From the NCBI GenBank assembly GCA_028751875.1, contig CM054134.1:73658284-73722283 (forward strand): a stretch of 64,000 nucleotides of DNA, in the 5' to 3' direction. Positions 1 through 13,123 of this stretch are shown here, piece by piece. The notes below the pieces were generated by a model that was given only the letters and a program-made list of their open reading frames with translations, did not search any database and was not told the origin of the DNA. This stretch comes from Rapana venosa (lineage: Eukaryota > Mollusca > Gastropoda > Neogastropoda > Muricidae). The position numbers and the translations under genes are program-made. How positions within the stretch are numbered: position 1 is the first letter of the stretch; every line of letters begins with the position of its first letter.

Positions 1-900
1 CTACAAGGTTTACATCAAAATATCATAGAAGGTTTATTCCCTGAGCCTATCTAGTGCAAAACTATGAATGTGACAGACTTGGAGCTTGTTTTGTTCCACT
101 TCATAATAATGACATTTTGTTTTTCAATTTTATGTTTTCCTTTTTTTTAAAACTGTTTTTAATTCTGTTAGATTTCCTTTATTTTAATTATAATTCATAT
201 AATGTTTTTTTTAAAGAAGAACAGAACTTTTGTTTGCTATTTAATAATTTATACAATTAATCATTTGAACACTAAAGTAATCTCATCACTGAAAGAGAGA
301 CCTGCTTGGAAAGTACTAAACTAAATTTGAAGAAAATGATTCAACAGACAGAAAAAGAAATCTGAAAGAAGACTACACCAATACACCTGATGCATCAACT
401 ATTAAGTATAAGCCCATATCTCTTCTACAGACTGAAACAGATATTTTGAAAGAAAATCAATTCAAAGACATGATGATGTCTAATAGTACATCAATGATGT
501 GTCCATCTGGCATCTCTTCACTAAACAGCCATGTCATTTTGTCCACCTTCCCTTGTTCACATCACAGTGCATATGTCCTTGTGCAGTACAGAAGATGTTC
601 CTTATGCAGATCTATCTCTGTGTTGAAGACCTAGATATTCGACAAGGAAACACAAGAGACAAGATTCATGACTAAGAATAAATGCTATCAACAACAAGAT
701 GAAGAAAACAATAATTCACAATTACTGAATGGCTTACAGTTGTAACTCTTCCTCCTTCTCATCTCTTCTGACACCACTTGTGAGCAAGCACTCAATTTTG
801 CCAGCACTACCACTCAGGCCAAGTGCTTTCAGAACAAACCATTTCAGAGTATCATATATTATATTTCTGGTTGTTCTAGAGGTTAAATGACACCCCCCAA
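1..900. other. AT-rich stretch without a recognisable gene
   Basis: The small open frames here (for example 54-260) are phenylalanine/asparagine-rich translations of AT-rich DNA with no splice context. I see no gene, RNA or mobile element in this part. Confidence 0.6.
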
Positions 901-904
901 CTGC

Positions 905-919
905 CCTCATGTGTGTGCG

Positions 920-954
<35 letters not shown>

Positions 955-1063
955 TGTGTTGTGTGTGTGTGTGTGTGTGTGTGTGTTGTGGATGAGTGAG
1001 TGTGTGTTGTGGTAGTGTGGGAGGGTTGTGACATGGTGTGGTGTGGGTGTGTGGCAGTGTGCA
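905..1063. repeat. (TG)n microsatellite, interrupted
   Basis: Nearly pure TG dinucleotides with occasional TTG and GAG interruptions. The minus-strand open frames over it are Thr-His repeats and not genes. Confidence 0.95.
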
Positions 1064-1305
1064 TGTGTGTGTATCTTGTTTTCTAAATATTAAGTAATAT
1101 GGATATTCCATAAGAAATTTGTATCAGGAAGTTATCCTGATAGAAACAATACATTTAAAATTTTGACAGTTTACCAAGCTGCAACAACTAAAGTAAAACT
1201 GAATTAAGTTCTTCAGCTGTATTCTATAAAAAAAAAAAAAAAAAAAGAAGAAGACAGAATTAAAAAAACTAAATTATTTTGAAAATTTTACTGCCCTTGT
1301 TATTT

Positions 1306-1515
1306 TTTGCCAATAGATTTCCCCCCAAAATAAAATGTCAATCTAATTAAACAAAAATTAAGTCAACAGAAGTAATATGAAGGCAAGTTCATGACATACA
1401 CTGCCCGGCTTTTGTGTGGGCCAATAAAATTTCCTCACAAAATGTCAATCTAATTAAACGAATATTAGTCAACAAAAGCACTATGAAGGCAAGTTTATGA
1501 CATAAACTGCCTTTG
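1306..1515. repeat. Tandem duplication of a ~110-bp unit
   Basis: Two adjacent copies share the strings aaaatgtcaatctaattaaa, agtcaacaaaag-like sequence and atgaaggcaagtt. They differ by small indels. A local segmental duplication in non-coding DNA. Confidence 0.85.
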
Positions 1516-1699
1516 TGTGTTTCACAGTTTAATGTCTGGTTCTGTTGTTCATCATTTTTCTACTTCATGCGATCAAATTTGCTTTGAAACTGAAGAAAAC
1601 ATATGTATATTCTGCAATCTATTTTTTACTTTATATCACAACATATGTGTGTATACATGTGTGTGTGCATGCGCGCAATCTATTATATAAAATTTATTC

Positions 1700-2107
1700 T
1701 TTTATTTTGAAGGATAATAGGATAAGCAATCGTGTGCCTTTAAAAAAAAAAACTTTCTTTTTTTACATCAAGTCCCCATGTTCATGCAGTCTTGTAAAAT
1801 GTCATCCATTCCCATCAGCACAAATGTCATACTCTTCTGCAACTAGGGTTGAACAGGTTGTAACATGCGTGCAAGATGTTTTGCATGCGTTATCACAGGG
1901 GATCTCAGTTTATAATCTCATCTGAAGGATTTCAAGGAGGGAGGGGAGGGGGGAGGGGGTTGGAGTTGGTACTGATAACAAATCATGTTAACTGCAGGGG
2001 AAAAATCCCCTTGAACAGGCATCTCGATAGGGACTTGAACATGGGCTTGAACCCAGATCATCAGGCTGCAAGGGCAACACTATAACCACCAGGCTATCAT
2101 GTCAACC
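1700..2107 (-). mobile_element. tRNA-derived SINE, family A, minus orientation
   Basis: Near full-length copy of the most abundant dispersed repeat here. Read on the minus strand it runs from a tRNA-like head (near 2040-2100) through the conserved body (GTTAACATCAG-like, the segment around 1800-1890) to an AATAAA-rich tail at about 1700. The family is best seen at 51736-52090. Confidence 0.8.
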
Positions 2108-2111
2108 AGGT

Positions 2112-2142
<31 letters not shown>

Positions 2143-2300
2143 CACACGTGCATGTGTGTGTGTGTCTGTGTGTGTGTGTGCATGCGTGAGTGTGTGTGTA
2201 TGTGTATATGTGCATGTGTGTGTGTGTGTGTGCGCACACGTGGACATGTGACAGTTATCTTTATTATGTGTGTGTGTGCGTGTGAGGGGGGGAGGGGTGT
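2108..2300. repeat. (TG)n microsatellite
   Basis: TG dinucleotides with CACACG and CATG interruptions, directly abutting the preceding SINE. Confidence 0.95.
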
Positions 2301-2860
2301 TTTGTTTTGTTTTGAATGAAACTGATTAAATATTACAACAACAAAATTACTGAGGCCAAAAGACAAGCATGCTTTACCCTTGCCCCACAAAACATCTAAA
2401 TAGCATGCAAAATGCATGACTCATAATAATGAATGCACAAACATTAAAGATAAAAGCTACCCCTGAAAGGTTGATTAGGCCAAGGTAAAAAAAACAACAA
2501 AAAACAACCACCATATTTGTCATTTTAGTAATTCTATAATATGTTTACATTGACAAGAGGCTCTGAATAGGGTCAAATGCCTGGTTGTTTACGCTGAACA
2601 CACAAAGGCCTAGAACTAGAACTAGAAGCAAAGGTGTCAAAACTTGCTCCATATGACAGATACATATCGCTTGTTATCACAACTTCATGATAAAAACGAT
2701 ATCAACAGCAGTCATGAATAACCTCAACCACGACTAAGACTGCGCCCTTCCTCTGGCCATGCTTTCCCAAAAGCAAAAGGAACATTGATACATGGTTAAA
2801 AACAAAATAAGCCACAGAGAGTAAGGGACCAATTTGATGATTCATAACTTGAGTCTGTCT
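2301..2860. other. No recognisable feature
   Basis: Unique-looking AT-rich sequence. No open frame with splice sites, RNA gene or repeat was recognised. Confidence 0.5.
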
Positions 2861-2883
2861 TGAGAGAGAGAGAGAGGAGAGAG

Positions 2884-2966
<83 letters not shown>

Positions 2967-3003
2967 AGAGAGGGGGCAAGAAGAGAGAGAGAGAGGGGGG
3001 GCG

Positions 3004-3077
<74 letters not shown>
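2861..3077. repeat. (GA)n microsatellite
   Basis: About 215 bp of nearly pure GA with GGAG and GGGG interruptions. Its frames read as Arg-Glu or Ser-Leu repeats and are artefacts. Confidence 0.97.
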
Positions 3078-3079
<2 letters not shown>

Positions 3080-5190
3080 AATGCAGCAAGTGCTATCATT
3101 AGAATCAAGAAAGAAAACATCACTGCAGCGCCCTAGCATTTTTCCTGCTCTTTCTTGCAAACTTGTTCTTAGGAAACAATTATTATGGTACTTCTCTTAG
3201 TAGCCTCAAACCTCTCATGACCATGGAACAGCTTTGATGTTTGCAAGGTTTGAACAAAACCACAACAAACACAAACTTTCGTTTTATTTCTTGTTGTTTA
3301 TAATTATAGCCAGGACTACCAACCACACAGGCCTTATTTGGGCTTTCACCTATTCTATGTCAGGACTCCAGTAACATCCTCTTCAAGTTCAACATAAACA
3401 CTATCCAATTCCTCAAAGCATCCAACACCATCAATATGTGGGGGGGCATTGACAAAAATACCGTAATCATTTCAGTCATTTTGGCCAATATAACCAGGCT
3501 GAGTGGAGGATACCAACCACTCCACTTAATTTATCTTCCCCAGGTTACAAAAAAGCATAAAACACCCATAATGAACACTTCAAAGTACAAAAACAATACA
3601 TAAATGCTGTATGGGCAAATAACACTGCAGAATGGATATACTGTGCCCATCCCCATGTTTAAAATACCACTACCTGGCCACCAAAACTAAATAATACAGG
3701 CTAAATTTCATATATTAATAAAAATTATGTCATGAAAAGGGAGAACATTGAAAGATTCGTTTGAAAAAAGGCAGATGAATGGACTGGGCAGGCACAAAAT
3801 AATTTAACAAGAGAGATGACAGAAAGGTAAGGCAAAACACCAAAACAAAGAGAGTGATAAAAAAAGGAGAAAATTTCTAGTTGTGGCACAGAATTTTCCA
3901 GAGGAGAGGGTGGGGATGTTATTCTTTACAAATAATACTGCAAGAGCCCCAGAAATTCCCGGTTAACAATAAACTTCTTCCTGACACGATGAACAACCAC
4001 GCCCCCCCCCCCCCTCCCTCCAAATCCCTTTTCTGAAAACGTGTCCAAACAAAAATAATATGGACAAATAAGGATATTCTAAATGATTTCACTGAGGTCT
4101 GATATCATTATGCTTTCCAAAAGGACAGCAGCCTAATTTCAAACTGAACAATTTGTTTGTTGTTCAAGACACGAATCACGCTCCTGCTGCGTCAGAAAAG
4201 GTTAAACAGTTAAGAGAGATTGATCTCTGAACTGAAAGAAATCACTCCTTCCAGAGAATGTTTACATCTGACCTTGACATATTATCAAATGCAATACTTA
4301 TTTAAACAAACAAACAAAAAAGTTTGTCTCTTTCTACTGAACAAGGTGAAAACAAACCAAAAATAAACCCAGCCAATCTTCTGATAAGAGCTTAAAATTC
4401 TTATTTATACATGTATCAGAGAACAGCTTTTGTCACGCTGAACAGAAACAGGCCAGGCAGAAAGAATACATTATGTTCATGAATGTTCTTCTCTTGACAG
4501 CAAGTTAGAAGTTACCTTCTTGGACTGCTGAACAGAATGGACGGAGGATACCTCGTACCTCCTCCGTGTAGAGAAAACACACCCCATGCCAAATCACACC
4601 TGGTGAGTTATCCACTTTTGTAGTTGGTGGATGGATCTACTCAGATAAAACTCTAAACCTGATCGCAAGTCTATACAATTTCTTTCCACATTACAGTCAC
4701 AATCAACAATGCAGTATGTACAGTTTTCTTCTTTACGCCCAGTGTACTCTACGCGTGCTCATTTCATGACCACAGGTGATTAACTGGCTGCAGTGCCAGC
4801 CAAGTCTTTCTCTCCCAGGAAAACCAATTATTTATTCAATGTCTACGGGGCCTGTATTGATCTATTCCTCTCCTCCCGTCACAGTTCCTGAATTCGCCAC
4901 ATGCTAATGCCTAAAAATAACAAGTTGTGCTCCACCCGCATATAATGTCGGTCACGCTAATCGATGCTGCTACACAAAACCCCATTTAGGCTGCTGGTAA
5001 CAATAAAACATGGAAACATCATTTACCTGTACACAATTTGTTTCAAGTAGGAAAGTGAAGACTTTTTCTGTTATTTTAAAGTATGCTCATAAACTTTTCC
5101 AGGGTGTGTTGTGTTGTGCTGGTTTCTTGTGTTCTGTTGTACATAGCGTGGTGTGTGCATATGTATACATGAGTGTATGCAAGCATGTAT
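3078..5190. other. No recognisable gene
   Basis: Mixed-composition sequence with a short C run at about 4003-4015. A stretch near 4500-4620 could, on the minus strand, end in an AAG|gtaact donor, but nothing supports it as an exon. Otherwise empty to my reading. Confidence 0.45.
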
Positions 5191-5346
5191 CCCTGTGTGT
5201 GTGAGTGTGTGTGTGTGTGAGTGTGTGTGTGTGCACTGTGTGTGTGACTGTGAGTGAGTGAGAGTGACAGTGAGAGAGAGAGTGAGTGAGTGTGAGTGTG
5301 CATGTGTGTGTGAGCCCTGGTTGTGTGTGTGTGTGTGTGGGAGAGA

Positions 5347-5405
<59 letters not shown>

Positions 5406-5435
5406 AGAGAGAGAGAGAGAGGAGAGAGAGAACAA
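5190..5435. repeat. Compound (GT)n/(GA)n microsatellite
   Basis: TG-rich part followed by an almost pure GA part (5340-5430). The open frames here are repeat translations. Confidence 0.95.
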
Positions 5436-6075
5436 TAGCGTTTTAATTAATTTAATTGTAATACTCATATATCCAAATGTATTGATCAAGTATCTGAACT
5501 ATTTCTATAGCATAATTATAAAAAAAAATCAAACAACAGCTTTGGACTGCAATTCAATACCTTGATCATGTTGATAACATATTATAAAAGAACACTCCAC
5601 AAATCTGTAGAGCATTACACACAAACTGACAAGGTCCTGCTCTGCCAAAATGAAACCAACAACAAACAAACAAAACACCACCAGGAACCAAAGCAGGTGG
5701 CATTTGCTACGGTAATTATGTGTTACAAGTAAACAACATAGACCAAGAAAGAGAACACAATGAAGTCAAAGGAGAATTTCTACAGACAGACAAAGGCAAC
5801 AGAAAAGGAGAAAAAACAAAGGAATCGTGTACAAGTTTCAAAGGCAACAGAAAAGGAATACAAAGGAATCTTGTACAAGTTAAATGTCCAAGAACACCGT
5901 GACAAAGACACTAAATTCAAGCCATTAAAATATCACTTGAGATATATCATGAATATATGATGTTTAGTTATCAAACAATAATTGCACAATTTCGTGTGTG
6001 TGCGTCTGTGTGTGTGCGTGTGTGTGTGCGCGTGCATGCATGTAATTTATATATCATGTTTGTGTATGGTTGGAT
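5436..6075. other. Non-coding, with a short direct repeat
   Basis: AT-rich. Around 5780-5885 a ~45-bp A-rich segment containing aaaggcaacagaaaagga occurs twice in tandem. No gene seen. Confidence 0.5.
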
Positions 6076-6106
<31 letters not shown>

Positions 6107-6115
6107 GGGGGAGGT
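6076..6115. repeat. Poly-G run
   Basis: About 28 consecutive G followed by AGGGGGAGG. Such runs can form G-quadruplexes and are often mis-sized in assemblies. Confidence 0.95.
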
Positions 6116-6159
6116 ACATTATAAGTGTGCATGTGTATGTTTTTTAAAATTTTATTTTG

Positions 6160-6245
6160 AGGATAAATAATATTGGAATAACAATAAGCACTCCTGTGCT
6201 TTTTTACATCTGGTCCCCGTGTGCATGGGTTTACAATACAGTACA
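6160..6245 (-). mobile_element. SINE family A tail fragment
   Basis: Contains the family A 3' signature in reverse: a TTTATTTTGAGGATAA-like tail, AATAAGCACTC and the ACATC-GGTCCCCGTGTGCATG block. The 5' part is missing. Confidence 0.7.
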
Positions 6246-6437
6246 CATGTATTATAAGCTAAAAAGTTGACATCAACAAAATATTAACATTATGATCATC
6301 GCTTTTAATTTTATTCCTTCACTGTTCAAAATGTACTGTCTGTTTCAATCAATTTGAACAATACACAATACACACAAACTAGAACACATGTGACATACCA
6401 TGGTAAAAGTGTACAAGATTAAAAAACAAAAGCTCTG

Positions 6438-6439
<2 letters not shown>

Positions 6440-6520
<81 letters not shown>
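6440..6520. repeat. Pure (TG)n microsatellite
   Basis: About 40 perfect TG units. Confidence 0.98.
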
Positions 6521-6522
<2 letters not shown>

Positions 6523-8050
6523 TCAGAAGTAAAAACTAGAAATAACTGTGGTAGTAGTACTAACTTAGTGGTAGTACTAGTACTGCAGTAACTAGTAATG
6601 TAAATGTAATGATGATGACAATAATGATGAAAAGTATACTGTATACATGTAAAAATTTTGTAATATTCATAATGCACTTTCCAATAAAAATGAGAAAGAA
6701 CACACACACATGCACACACACGCGCACACACACAGAAGGAAAGAACAAGAGACTGACAGTTTTATAAATTTACACTGTAAAAAGTAGTCTGAAAATGTGA
6801 AATGTCTGAATTTTGTTTTCCTTTTTATTTTCTCTGTGCCTAACTTTACCTGTTAACAAAGGACACAACACATCACTAGATCCTGCACATTACTCCCTTT
6901 AAAAAAATTGTATAGTCCAGGAAAAAAAATCATAAATTGATAAAAGCACTAAAGTCAGGTCTTCAGACAATTGAGCAAGCATACAATTACAAAGTTCGTT
7001 CAAACTGCAGTTCAACCAACTTTGTATTGTAGTTTCACACTAAATGCAAGCAGTTTCAGAGAGTGAAAAGAGGGATGGTTACGCATGAATCGTATTACAT
7101 ATACATATTACATACATGTATACAAATTGTATACATGTGTGTGGCAGGAAGGGGTGGCGGATAAAGAACAAGTACAGTTCTTTAGACACATTAGACATAA
7201 ATAGTGTAAATTAATTATTTCTTTCATCAGAATACTGTTCAGTTCCACACAAATCAGGGTTCGCTACTGTATATTGTCCCTGGTATTTATCTGAAAATAC
7301 CAGGATGTTCAACAATCAGGTTGCAGCTCATACTTAGTTAAATACTTATAGCTAGTCTTTTAGTTAAATACTTATAGTTATAGCTAGTCTTTTATACATA
7401 TTTTAAACCACAGAACTGAGGCCCTATTATGGTAGTTGACAGAACTTTCTAACCTTTGCTTTTAATACTAGTCTAAGCTGGGAAGTTCACACAGCAACTA
7501 CACACTTATGAACACACACATATATCCATGCATGCACACATGCATGCACACATGTGCATGCACGCACACATACGCACACTCACATTCTACACACCCACAA
7601 AGCACAACAAACCTTACACTTACAGTATACTTTACACTTACACTAGCATATTTCATGTTCACAGACAAGACACGCACATGCATTCACTCACACATGCGCA
7701 CACTACAGTATGTTCTATCATTGTGCTGCCACACTTACAGTCAATGAGTCAGACTCTGTGTCAGCATGCATGCACTGTACCTTTTTAAGTTTTATCACAC
7801 ACTGGCACTGTGAGTGATACATATATATCATTATATTTATAATATGATATGCTGCTCTCTCCCTCCCTCCCCCAGGTCTCCCTCTCTAGCCTCTCTACTC
7901 TATCCTTCCCCCCCCACCCCCCCTCTATGACTAAGTTGTATTGTACAGTATACATTTAACCCCTCCTCCCAACCTCTTTTATTCCTATACCTAATGTATA
8001 ATACCCATTCATACTCCAGTGCCCAAGGTTACAAGGCCAGACAGACAAAA
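6521..8050. other. No recognisable gene
   Basis: AT-rich sequence with an ACAC/ATGCAC-rich patch at 7505-7690 and a pyrimidine-rich patch with a C run at 7855-7925. No supported exon. Confidence 0.5.
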
Positions 8051-8075
8051 GACACAACTAGAAAGACACAGCCAC

Positions 8076-8225
8076 CTTGCTGGTCTGCTGGTTAAGAGGA
8101 ACAGGTTCCGGCAAAGGTGTTGGGCCCATGCCACTCAGATAATAAAAGGCAGTGGCCGTTGACACAGCCCCCAAGGTCGCCACCCCAGCTCCGAATAGTT
8201 TCATCATGTCCCCTGCCATTGTGAT
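8076..8225 (-). CDS. Candidate first coding exon of a long-chain acyl-CoA synthetase-like protein (partial gene)
   Basis: On the minus strand a good 3' splice site (tttttgcag|ATCACAATGG) is followed by ATG at 8219-8217 in good context and 48 codons, ending at AAG|gtggct (phase 0). The peptide has a Gly/Ala-rich hydrophobic segment (residues ~8-28) followed by YYLSGMGPTPLPEPVPLNQQ. This resembles the membrane anchor and Pro-rich link of ACSL1/5/6-type enzymes, which make acyl-CoA from fatty acids at the ER or outer mitochondrial membrane. No further exon is visible between this one and position 1, so the rest would lie beyond the left edge. The assignment rests on about 25 residues and is tentative. 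The in-frame read-through after the donor reaches a stop after five more codons. Confidence 0.45.
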
Positions 8226-8314
8226 CTGCAAAAACAACATTGATAACATACAATGTGTTTATCTCAAAAGGAAAAATGTACTAGGTATGAAACATGATAA
8301 AAGCGTATGTCATA

Positions 8315-8405
8315 TGGTGGGCAAAAACGATCACATGGGATACACAAATATCTCACCATTGCCGCCGGCATTGGTGAACCTTGGAACTTTAGTCAAGGAA
8401 CAAAA
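8315..8405 (+). mobile_element. SINE family B fragment
   Basis: Contains GTGGGCAAAAACGATCACAT and TTGGTGAACCTTGGAACTTTAG-like sequence, shared with copies at 46790-46900 and 29855-29960. Confidence 0.65.
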
Positions 8406-8439
8406 AACCAAAACCAAGCCCCAAGTACATCTATTTTGA

Positions 8440-8620
8440 GTGTGTATGTGTGTGTGTCACTGTGTGTGTGAATATAAGTATGTAAATTTATTCATATACA
8501 TGTGTGCTTGTGTCTTATATATAGCACATTTGTGTGTGTGTGTGGTGTGGTGTGTGTGTGTGTGTGTGGTGTGTGTGTGTGTGTGGTGTGTGCATTGTGT
8601 CACTGTGTGTGTGAATAAGT
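8440..8620. repeat. (TG)n microsatellite, interrupted
   Basis: TG/TGG dinucleotide runs with AT-rich interruptions. Confidence 0.9.
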
Positions 8621-8639
8621 AGGTAAATTTATGTGTGCT

Positions 8640-10148
8640 TGTATATATACCTACAGGTGCTTATAGCAAAATTTGTACTTAAACAGCCTTTTTTCTCATA
8701 GGATGCATATTTAGTAACAACTTTTAAATGTTTTTTTCTTTAGATTTCTTCATTATTACTGTTACTGTAGTTAGTGTTATATACTGTTAATATATAAATT
8801 TTTTTATAATTCATTATTTTATCAATATCAGTAGTATTAGTTACTAAGCAGTAAATTATCATTAATACTAATTTCAGTAATATTACTTTTCTTTCATTTC
8901 CTTTAATTTAGTTGCGATGTCCACAAAGCTGTAATTAACATTTTAAGAGAACATTCATTAGGCCTACATTATAACTACTACTTATACTTTGCACATTTCA
9001 AACACAATTTTTAACTATGTGATCAAAACAGTACAAAATTATTCTGTATTACATATGATATATCGATCTGACAATGTATTACAATGAATGCTCAAAATCA
9101 TACAATTAGATGGGAACATGATATTTCACTGAGATACTACGACTGTATCACCGATACTCATTCAGTGTATGAGTGAGCATGTAATGTCTTCTGATAAATG
9201 TTAATCTCCGAGTATAGACTGGTAGTATAGCACCAGCACTAAACATAGATCTATCTAATGCTATGCAAGAGTTCACAAAGCTTATAATATTCTCATAATT
9301 CTACAGTACATGCAACTAAATACATATATATATGTAGCCAAAGTTTTTCTGTTTGAGTGTTTCTTCTGCAGAGTGCATGAGTAAATTTTTTCAAAATTAA
9401 GTCTACAACTAGTAAACACAGACTATGAACAGAGCTCTCCATATATTCACACAATCCTGATGAGCTAAGCCCACAATTCAGCAGTAGCATGCCAAAAGAT
9501 AGTGAAAATCAAAGGCAGTGATCCAGACCAGCTACTGTATCAAATGCTGTGTTAATTAAAATACTGTTTACAACACTTTGCAATGTACAGTAACACTCAT
9601 GTTTCAATTTTGTTTGCTGATGGTGGGGTTTTGGGAAAGTTTTATTTTTCCATTACATGAGCTGACCCTACAATTTACAAAATTGAAGATCTGTAGACAT
9701 TCAAATCAGACTTATATTGTTACAGTACACAATAACATGATCATCAGCATGGCTTAGTAATAATTAGTTTTACAATTTACAATGAATTAAAAATCACATA
9801 CGTGACATAGATTTATGCATACCTTGTAACAATCATTTAACAATAACATGATAATCGATGGTCATCACTGACAATATTCTTTTTAAAATTAAAAGTATGT
9901 CTGAGAACATTAATAAGAACTGAAAAGGATGGATAAAGCTAAACAGTAACACTAACACTGTGTAACAGTGACACAGTTAATTCTAAAACAACATCAATCT
10001 ATCTCAGTCAATGACTTTGTTTCTAATTACATTATTAAAGTATTTTAATATAATTTATTATTAGACAGCCACAGATCATATACAGCTGTTCAGAATGTGG
10101 GATTCCTGCCACACAATTTTCAGTAAAGATTTTGTATTTGGCAGGCTA
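8640..10148. other. AT-rich non-coding stretch
   Basis: No open frame with splice context and no repeat family recognised over about 1.5 kb. On the minus strand this would be 5' of the exon at 8076-8225, so it may be intron or UTR. Confidence 0.5.
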
Positions 10149-10149
10149 T

Positions 10150-10395
10150 AGTTTTTTTGTTGGAAGTATGCAACTGTAAACTATTTTTTTAAAAGAAGTT
10201 AAACAAGCTTTCCATTAAAAAACACAAACTTTTAATAACAGCACTTAGTTATTTGTGGGATGCAAAGATTATTTTTTGTTGGAAGTATGCAACTGTAAAC
10301 TATTTTCTAAAAAGTTAAGCAAGCTTTCCATTTTTTAAAACCCCCCAGACTTTTAATAACAGAACTGAGTAGTTATTTGTGGGATGCACAGATTA
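10150..10395. repeat. Tandem duplication of a ~120-bp unit
   Basis: Two adjacent copies share ttgttggaagtatgcaactg, aagctttccatt, cttttaataacag and gttatttgtgggatgca, with small indels between them. Confidence 0.9.
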
Positions 10396-10487
10396 TCAAA
10401 CTATATTTTTTTAAAGCCTGAGTGAGTGAGTCAGTTACACAATAAAAATTTAACTGTCTTTTGGTTTCTTAATTCTTTGTAACGTAC

Positions 10488-10665
10488 ATGTCTACATCAC
10501 AAAATGGGAAGAGTAGGCCATTGTGTGCCAGTGGAAACAGATGACAAAATTGACAAAACTGCATACACACAGGGACTGGATGTAAAAAAGCACATGAGTG
10601 CTTAGTCCATTATCCAAGATAGAAAAGAATAAAAAATTAAATAAATAAAATTTATTCTAAAATTA
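10488..10665 (+). mobile_element. SINE family A, 3' half
   Basis: Carries the family A body (gagtaggccattgtgtgcc, gactggatgtaaaaaagcac) and an A-rich AATAAA-containing tail. The tRNA-like head is missing. Confidence 0.85.
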
Positions 10666-10669
10666 GTAC

Positions 10670-12745
10670 TAAAACTAAAACAATTTTTTTTACAATGGGC
10701 AAAATTATAACAATGCAAAACCACCACAACCAAAAAAAAAAACCTTACCCAAAGAAAAATCACCAAATGAGGCATATTTCATTAATTCATAGGAGATTTA
10801 TAAAATTTCAACAGATATTAAACTGGTCACTAAAAAACCACAGCAACATATTATAATGACCAGTATATTATACAATACTGTATGACCATTGCTTGCATTC
10901 ATGAGATAAAATCATGATGAAAATCTCTTCAATAAAGCAACATAAAGCTGAAGACTACAATTGTACTAATTCACTAAACTGCAACTGAACAAGGAACACC
11001 TGACTTCAGTTCAAGGATATTTTCTCACTTGCTTGCTTCATTCTCCAGTTCGAAAGATGGGTTGCCAACATTTCGTGTCATATCTATACACAATGTCATT
11101 TCAATCAGGACTAGATTCATGCTTCTTCATGAAGAAAATCAGCACTTAGCACTACACTTCTCTTGTTTACTGATCAGGCCAACACTGCAAGTGCAACAGA
11201 TTGAATAAAAATTTAAATGGGTTATTCTCAGAAACATGTGAGGTTTTTGTGACATAGACCTTGAAAAGTAAATGTCATTGGAAGTTTATGCCTTTTTGTC
11301 ATATTTTAGAGTACTCTGTCATAATCTGCATTCTTTTGAAAAAATTATGAAATATTAATTGTTTTCCTAGTATTTGATGAATTAAAGATGAAATATTAAT
11401 TGGTTTCCTAGTATTTGATGAATTAAAGTTCTATTTTTAGCCGTGTTGCAGGTGTGACAGGAAAACCTAAAAGAAATCGATAAAATAATCTTTGTGTTAC
11501 TCAGAAATATCCAACGCAAAAAACACTCAAATGCTGTTGTTTTCCATTTATAAAACAAATTAACATTTGGACGTATGACATCACTGACAAAGCATTTTTT
11601 TGGCATTTTTCTAATGACACTCTAAAGACTGTTTTGTACGCCAGCTAGATTTAAAGTTTTGGTTTTTTTTTTGCTAAGTGACCACAGGAAGCAATCACCA
11701 ATTAGCCTAAACTTTAACACAGAATGATAAAATAAACAAAATTTTCTTTACACAAGAAGGAAGCTATTTCATTTAATACCTTATAAAATACAAAAAAAAA
11801 GTATATGTTGCGGTTGTGACATGGAAATCGTTTGGTTGTTGTGACATGGAAACCACACACCTTCAACTAACAAATCAAGGAAGTTTTGTAGCAAATTTAA
11901 ACATAACATTTAAACATTACCACACAATTAATTGGAAACAATGATTTCTTGTAACATTTATTCATCAGATTATCATTTTAGATGATTATATTATGCGTTC
12001 TGTGGTATGGTGACCGTTGGTTGGACATGGAAAAACAACCCCCTCAAAGCACAATTCTTGAAAGTGTAGCAATTTAAGATCAAATTGAAAAAAACATCTT
12101 CTCAAATGTGAAACAATGCATTCTTGTAACTTTATTTTACATGATTGCTTTTATGTTAAGAATTTGAGTGCACATGATATATTATATCATAATTCTTTTC
12201 TACATTTTAGACTTATCATGCTGGCAGTGATAAATATCAATAACACAGCTACGTCTCAGTTATCTCTCATTGACCTAGCGCTTCCTTCATAAATTAATTG
12301 ATAAAATCTGAGAACTCATGAGTGACATAGTGCCTTTACTCATGTACAAAACATGCTATGTTTTAAAAAACGACAAAAAAACAATGAAATAATATGTTCT
12401 TGGGGTTTTTCTCTAGTAAAACAAAATTATTCTCGATCAAACTTTGTTAGGATTGTCAACTTGATTATCAAAGCATCCACTATTGCTGTGTTGTTGGGGT
12501 TTACTTCTTTAATATTAACATCAACTTTGAATTACAGTATCATCTAAGGTTCATTCTTCTTCATTTCTTGTTTTACAGGCACATTAACTTCTTTTAGTTT
12601 TGGGCAAATAGAATCATTCAAGCACTACTCAGCATTTTGCCAGTGTTTTTTTTTCCAACATGCAGAGACTTTTTTGTCCCCAATCTATACATGATCTCAA
12701 CATAAATTTTCAAAACTTGATTTTGGACTGTTAACGTTTTCCTCA
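10670..12745. other. AT-rich non-coding stretch with a 43-bp duplication
   Basis: No gene found. At about 11345-11430 a 43-bp unit (gaaatattaattg...tatttgatgaattaaag) occurs twice in tandem. The frames over 11382-11606 and 12353-12547 lack splice context. Confidence 0.5.
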
Positions 12746-12812
12746 TCTAATCTCTCTCTTCTCTCTCTCTCTCTCTCCTCTTCTCTCTCTCTCTACTCTC
12801 TCTTCTCTTCTC
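12746..12812. repeat. (CT)n microsatellite
   Basis: CTCT-rich tract with short interruptions. Confidence 0.9.
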
Positions 12813-13019
12813 ACACAACACACATATGCACACATGATTTGATTTATATTGTAACACGTAATAAAACATTGTGGTCCATAATTCACATGATCCCATATGT
12901 TTAGCTGGGCACCCCGGCCCCCATTTATTTCTCTAATCTAAGACTCCTCACTCATGGATAAGTATCTACTATTTTAGACACTGATTCTTGTAACTTGTAC
13001 CCCTCATTAGACTTCTGCT

Positions 13020-13075
13020 TTAAGATATCAACATTACAAATTGTGTGTGTCGTTGTATTATGTGTAAGTGTTGTG

Positions 13076-13123
<48 letters not shown>

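Noticed and set aside
2702..3160. Arg-Glu and Ser-Leu repeat frames resembling SR-type proteins
   Set aside because: Pure (GA)n microsatellite; no splice sites or flanking coding sequence.
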